From Bacteroidaceae bacterium (lineage in GTDB: Bacteria > Bacteroidota > Bacteroidia > Bacteroidales > Bacteroidaceae): a stretch of 64,000 nt of DNA. Positions 63,528 to 64,000 of the stretch are shown piece by piece; the stretch's first letter is position 1, and each line of letters begins with the position of its first letter. A program made the translations under genes and the position numbers. The DNA is taken from positions 23,203 to 87,202 of the forward strand of contig JAILQO010000039.1 in the NCBI GenBank assembly GCA_024698925.1, read 5' to 3'. The notes below the pieces were generated by a model that was given only the letters and a program-made list of their open reading frames with translations, had not been told where the DNA came from and searched no databases.

Positions 63528-64000
63528 ATGGAAAACAACGATGAGAAATGGCGCGAGAATTTCAGCGCCAGCGAGGGTAAAGAAGAAAACCGTGAAGGTT
63601 TCAAACCCGCCTACAGTCACGATCCCAACAAAAGCTATGGACAGGGCCGCACCCCGCGCCCGCGTATTCAGCGCCCCGTTTACGGCAGCAATGCCGAAGG
63701 CGAGCGCCGCGCCTACCGTCCCCACTACGACGCTTCCGGCCACGCCGTCGAGGAGGGTCAGGAGCAGCGTCCCTACCAGCCGCGTGGCGGCTACCAGCCC
63801 CGCGAAGGCGGCTACCAGCCCCGTGGCGGCTACCAGCCCCGTGGCGGCTATCAGCCCCGTGGCGGCTACCAGCCCCGCGAAGGCGGCTACGGCCAGCAGC
63901 GCAGCGCCTACGGTCAGCAGCGCGGAGGCTACGGTCAGCAGGGCGGCTACGGCCAGCCCCGCGAAGGCGGCTACGGCCAGCAGCGCGGCGGCTATCAGCA
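63528..64000 (+). CDS. N-terminal low-complexity part of a probable pseudouridine synthase (3' end outside window)
   Basis: Open from ATG 63528 to the window end (157 codons). A charged opening (MENNDEKWRENFSASEGKEE) leads into repeats of YQPRGG, YQPREGG and YGQQRGG, rich in Arg, Gly, Gln and Tyr. Such disordered RGG-like N-terminal tails precede the catalytic domain of RluB-type rRNA pseudouridine synthases in Prevotella and relatives, where the gene often follows purB. The catalytic part is outside the window, so the assignment rests on position and tail type. An RNA-binding protein of another kind is possible. Confidence 0.55.
   Translation, partial: MENNDEKWRENFSASEGKEENREGFKPAYSHDPNKSYGQGRTPRPRIQRPVYGSNAEGERRAYRPHYDASGHAVEEGQEQRPYQPRGGYQPREGGYQPRGGYQPRGGYQPRGGYQPREGGYGQQRSAYGQQRGGYGQQGGYGQPREGGYGQQRGGYQ

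Overview
This window looks like chromosomal DNA of a Bacteroidales bacterium, most likely Prevotellaceae. Promoters follow the Bacteroidota pattern (TTG or TTTG, about 20 bases, then TAnnTTTG). The window carries SprA, the type IX secretion (T9SS) translocon, and two proteins with Prevotella-style T9SS C-terminal tails. It also has PEGA, BACON and DUF4421-type families and an Rnf complex with RseC. No rRNA, phage structural gene, transposase or CRISPR array was found.

Layout. 1-6.8 kb: the end of an unidentified gene, then a tandemly duplicated two-gene cassette (PEGA-repeat outer-membrane barrel plus a lipoprotein with WGET-type repeats). 6.8-10 kb, minus strand: GH29 alpha-L-fucosidase and an AGCS amino-acid:cation symporter. 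10-12.9 kb: an AT-rich island with two unidentified genes, a candidate structured RNA, a gene remnant and several arrays of 22-23 bp units. 12.9-17.1 kb, minus: carB and purU. 17.3-27.6 kb, plus: mutS2, a C10 cysteine protease, DUF4199, a family 2 glycosyltransferase, DUF6452/DUF6048 proteins, apbE and DUF4421. 27.6-34 kb, minus: rseC-rnfBCDGEA-fetB. 34-36.7 kb: a secreted CotH-like protein. 36.9-42.3 kb, plus: a Crp/Fnr regulator, M3 peptidase, dCMP deaminase, S41 protease and 5-formyl-THF cyclo-ligase. 42.3-43.7 kb, minus: DUF721 and recF. 43.9-49 kb, plus: TPR protein, ribH, smpB, metH and a DMP19-like protein. 49-50.3 kb, minus: tilS. 50.4-51.3 kb: tRNA-Cys, a second phased-repeat locus and a gene remnant. 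51.3-64 kb, plus: a tandem SGNH esterase, ruvA, sprA, purB and the start of a probable pseudouridine synthase.

How parts connect. SprA is the outer-membrane channel of the T9SS; the C10 protease and the CotH protein end in tails expected to send them through it. ApbE can attach FMN to the RnfG and RnfD subunits encoded a few kilobases away. PurU, MetH and 5-FCL all handle one-carbon folates. Fucosidase, symporter and the SGNH esterase suit a gut or rumen glycan degrader.

The most unusual signal is a set of intergenic arrays whose unit sequences change but whose 22-bp spacing is kept. Two blocks occur 40 kb apart in inverted orientation: nearly adjacent beside tRNA-Cys, but separated by about 1.8 kb of AT-rich cargo (two genes and the candidate RNA) in the 10-12.6 kb island. 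This resembles an empty versus a filled site.
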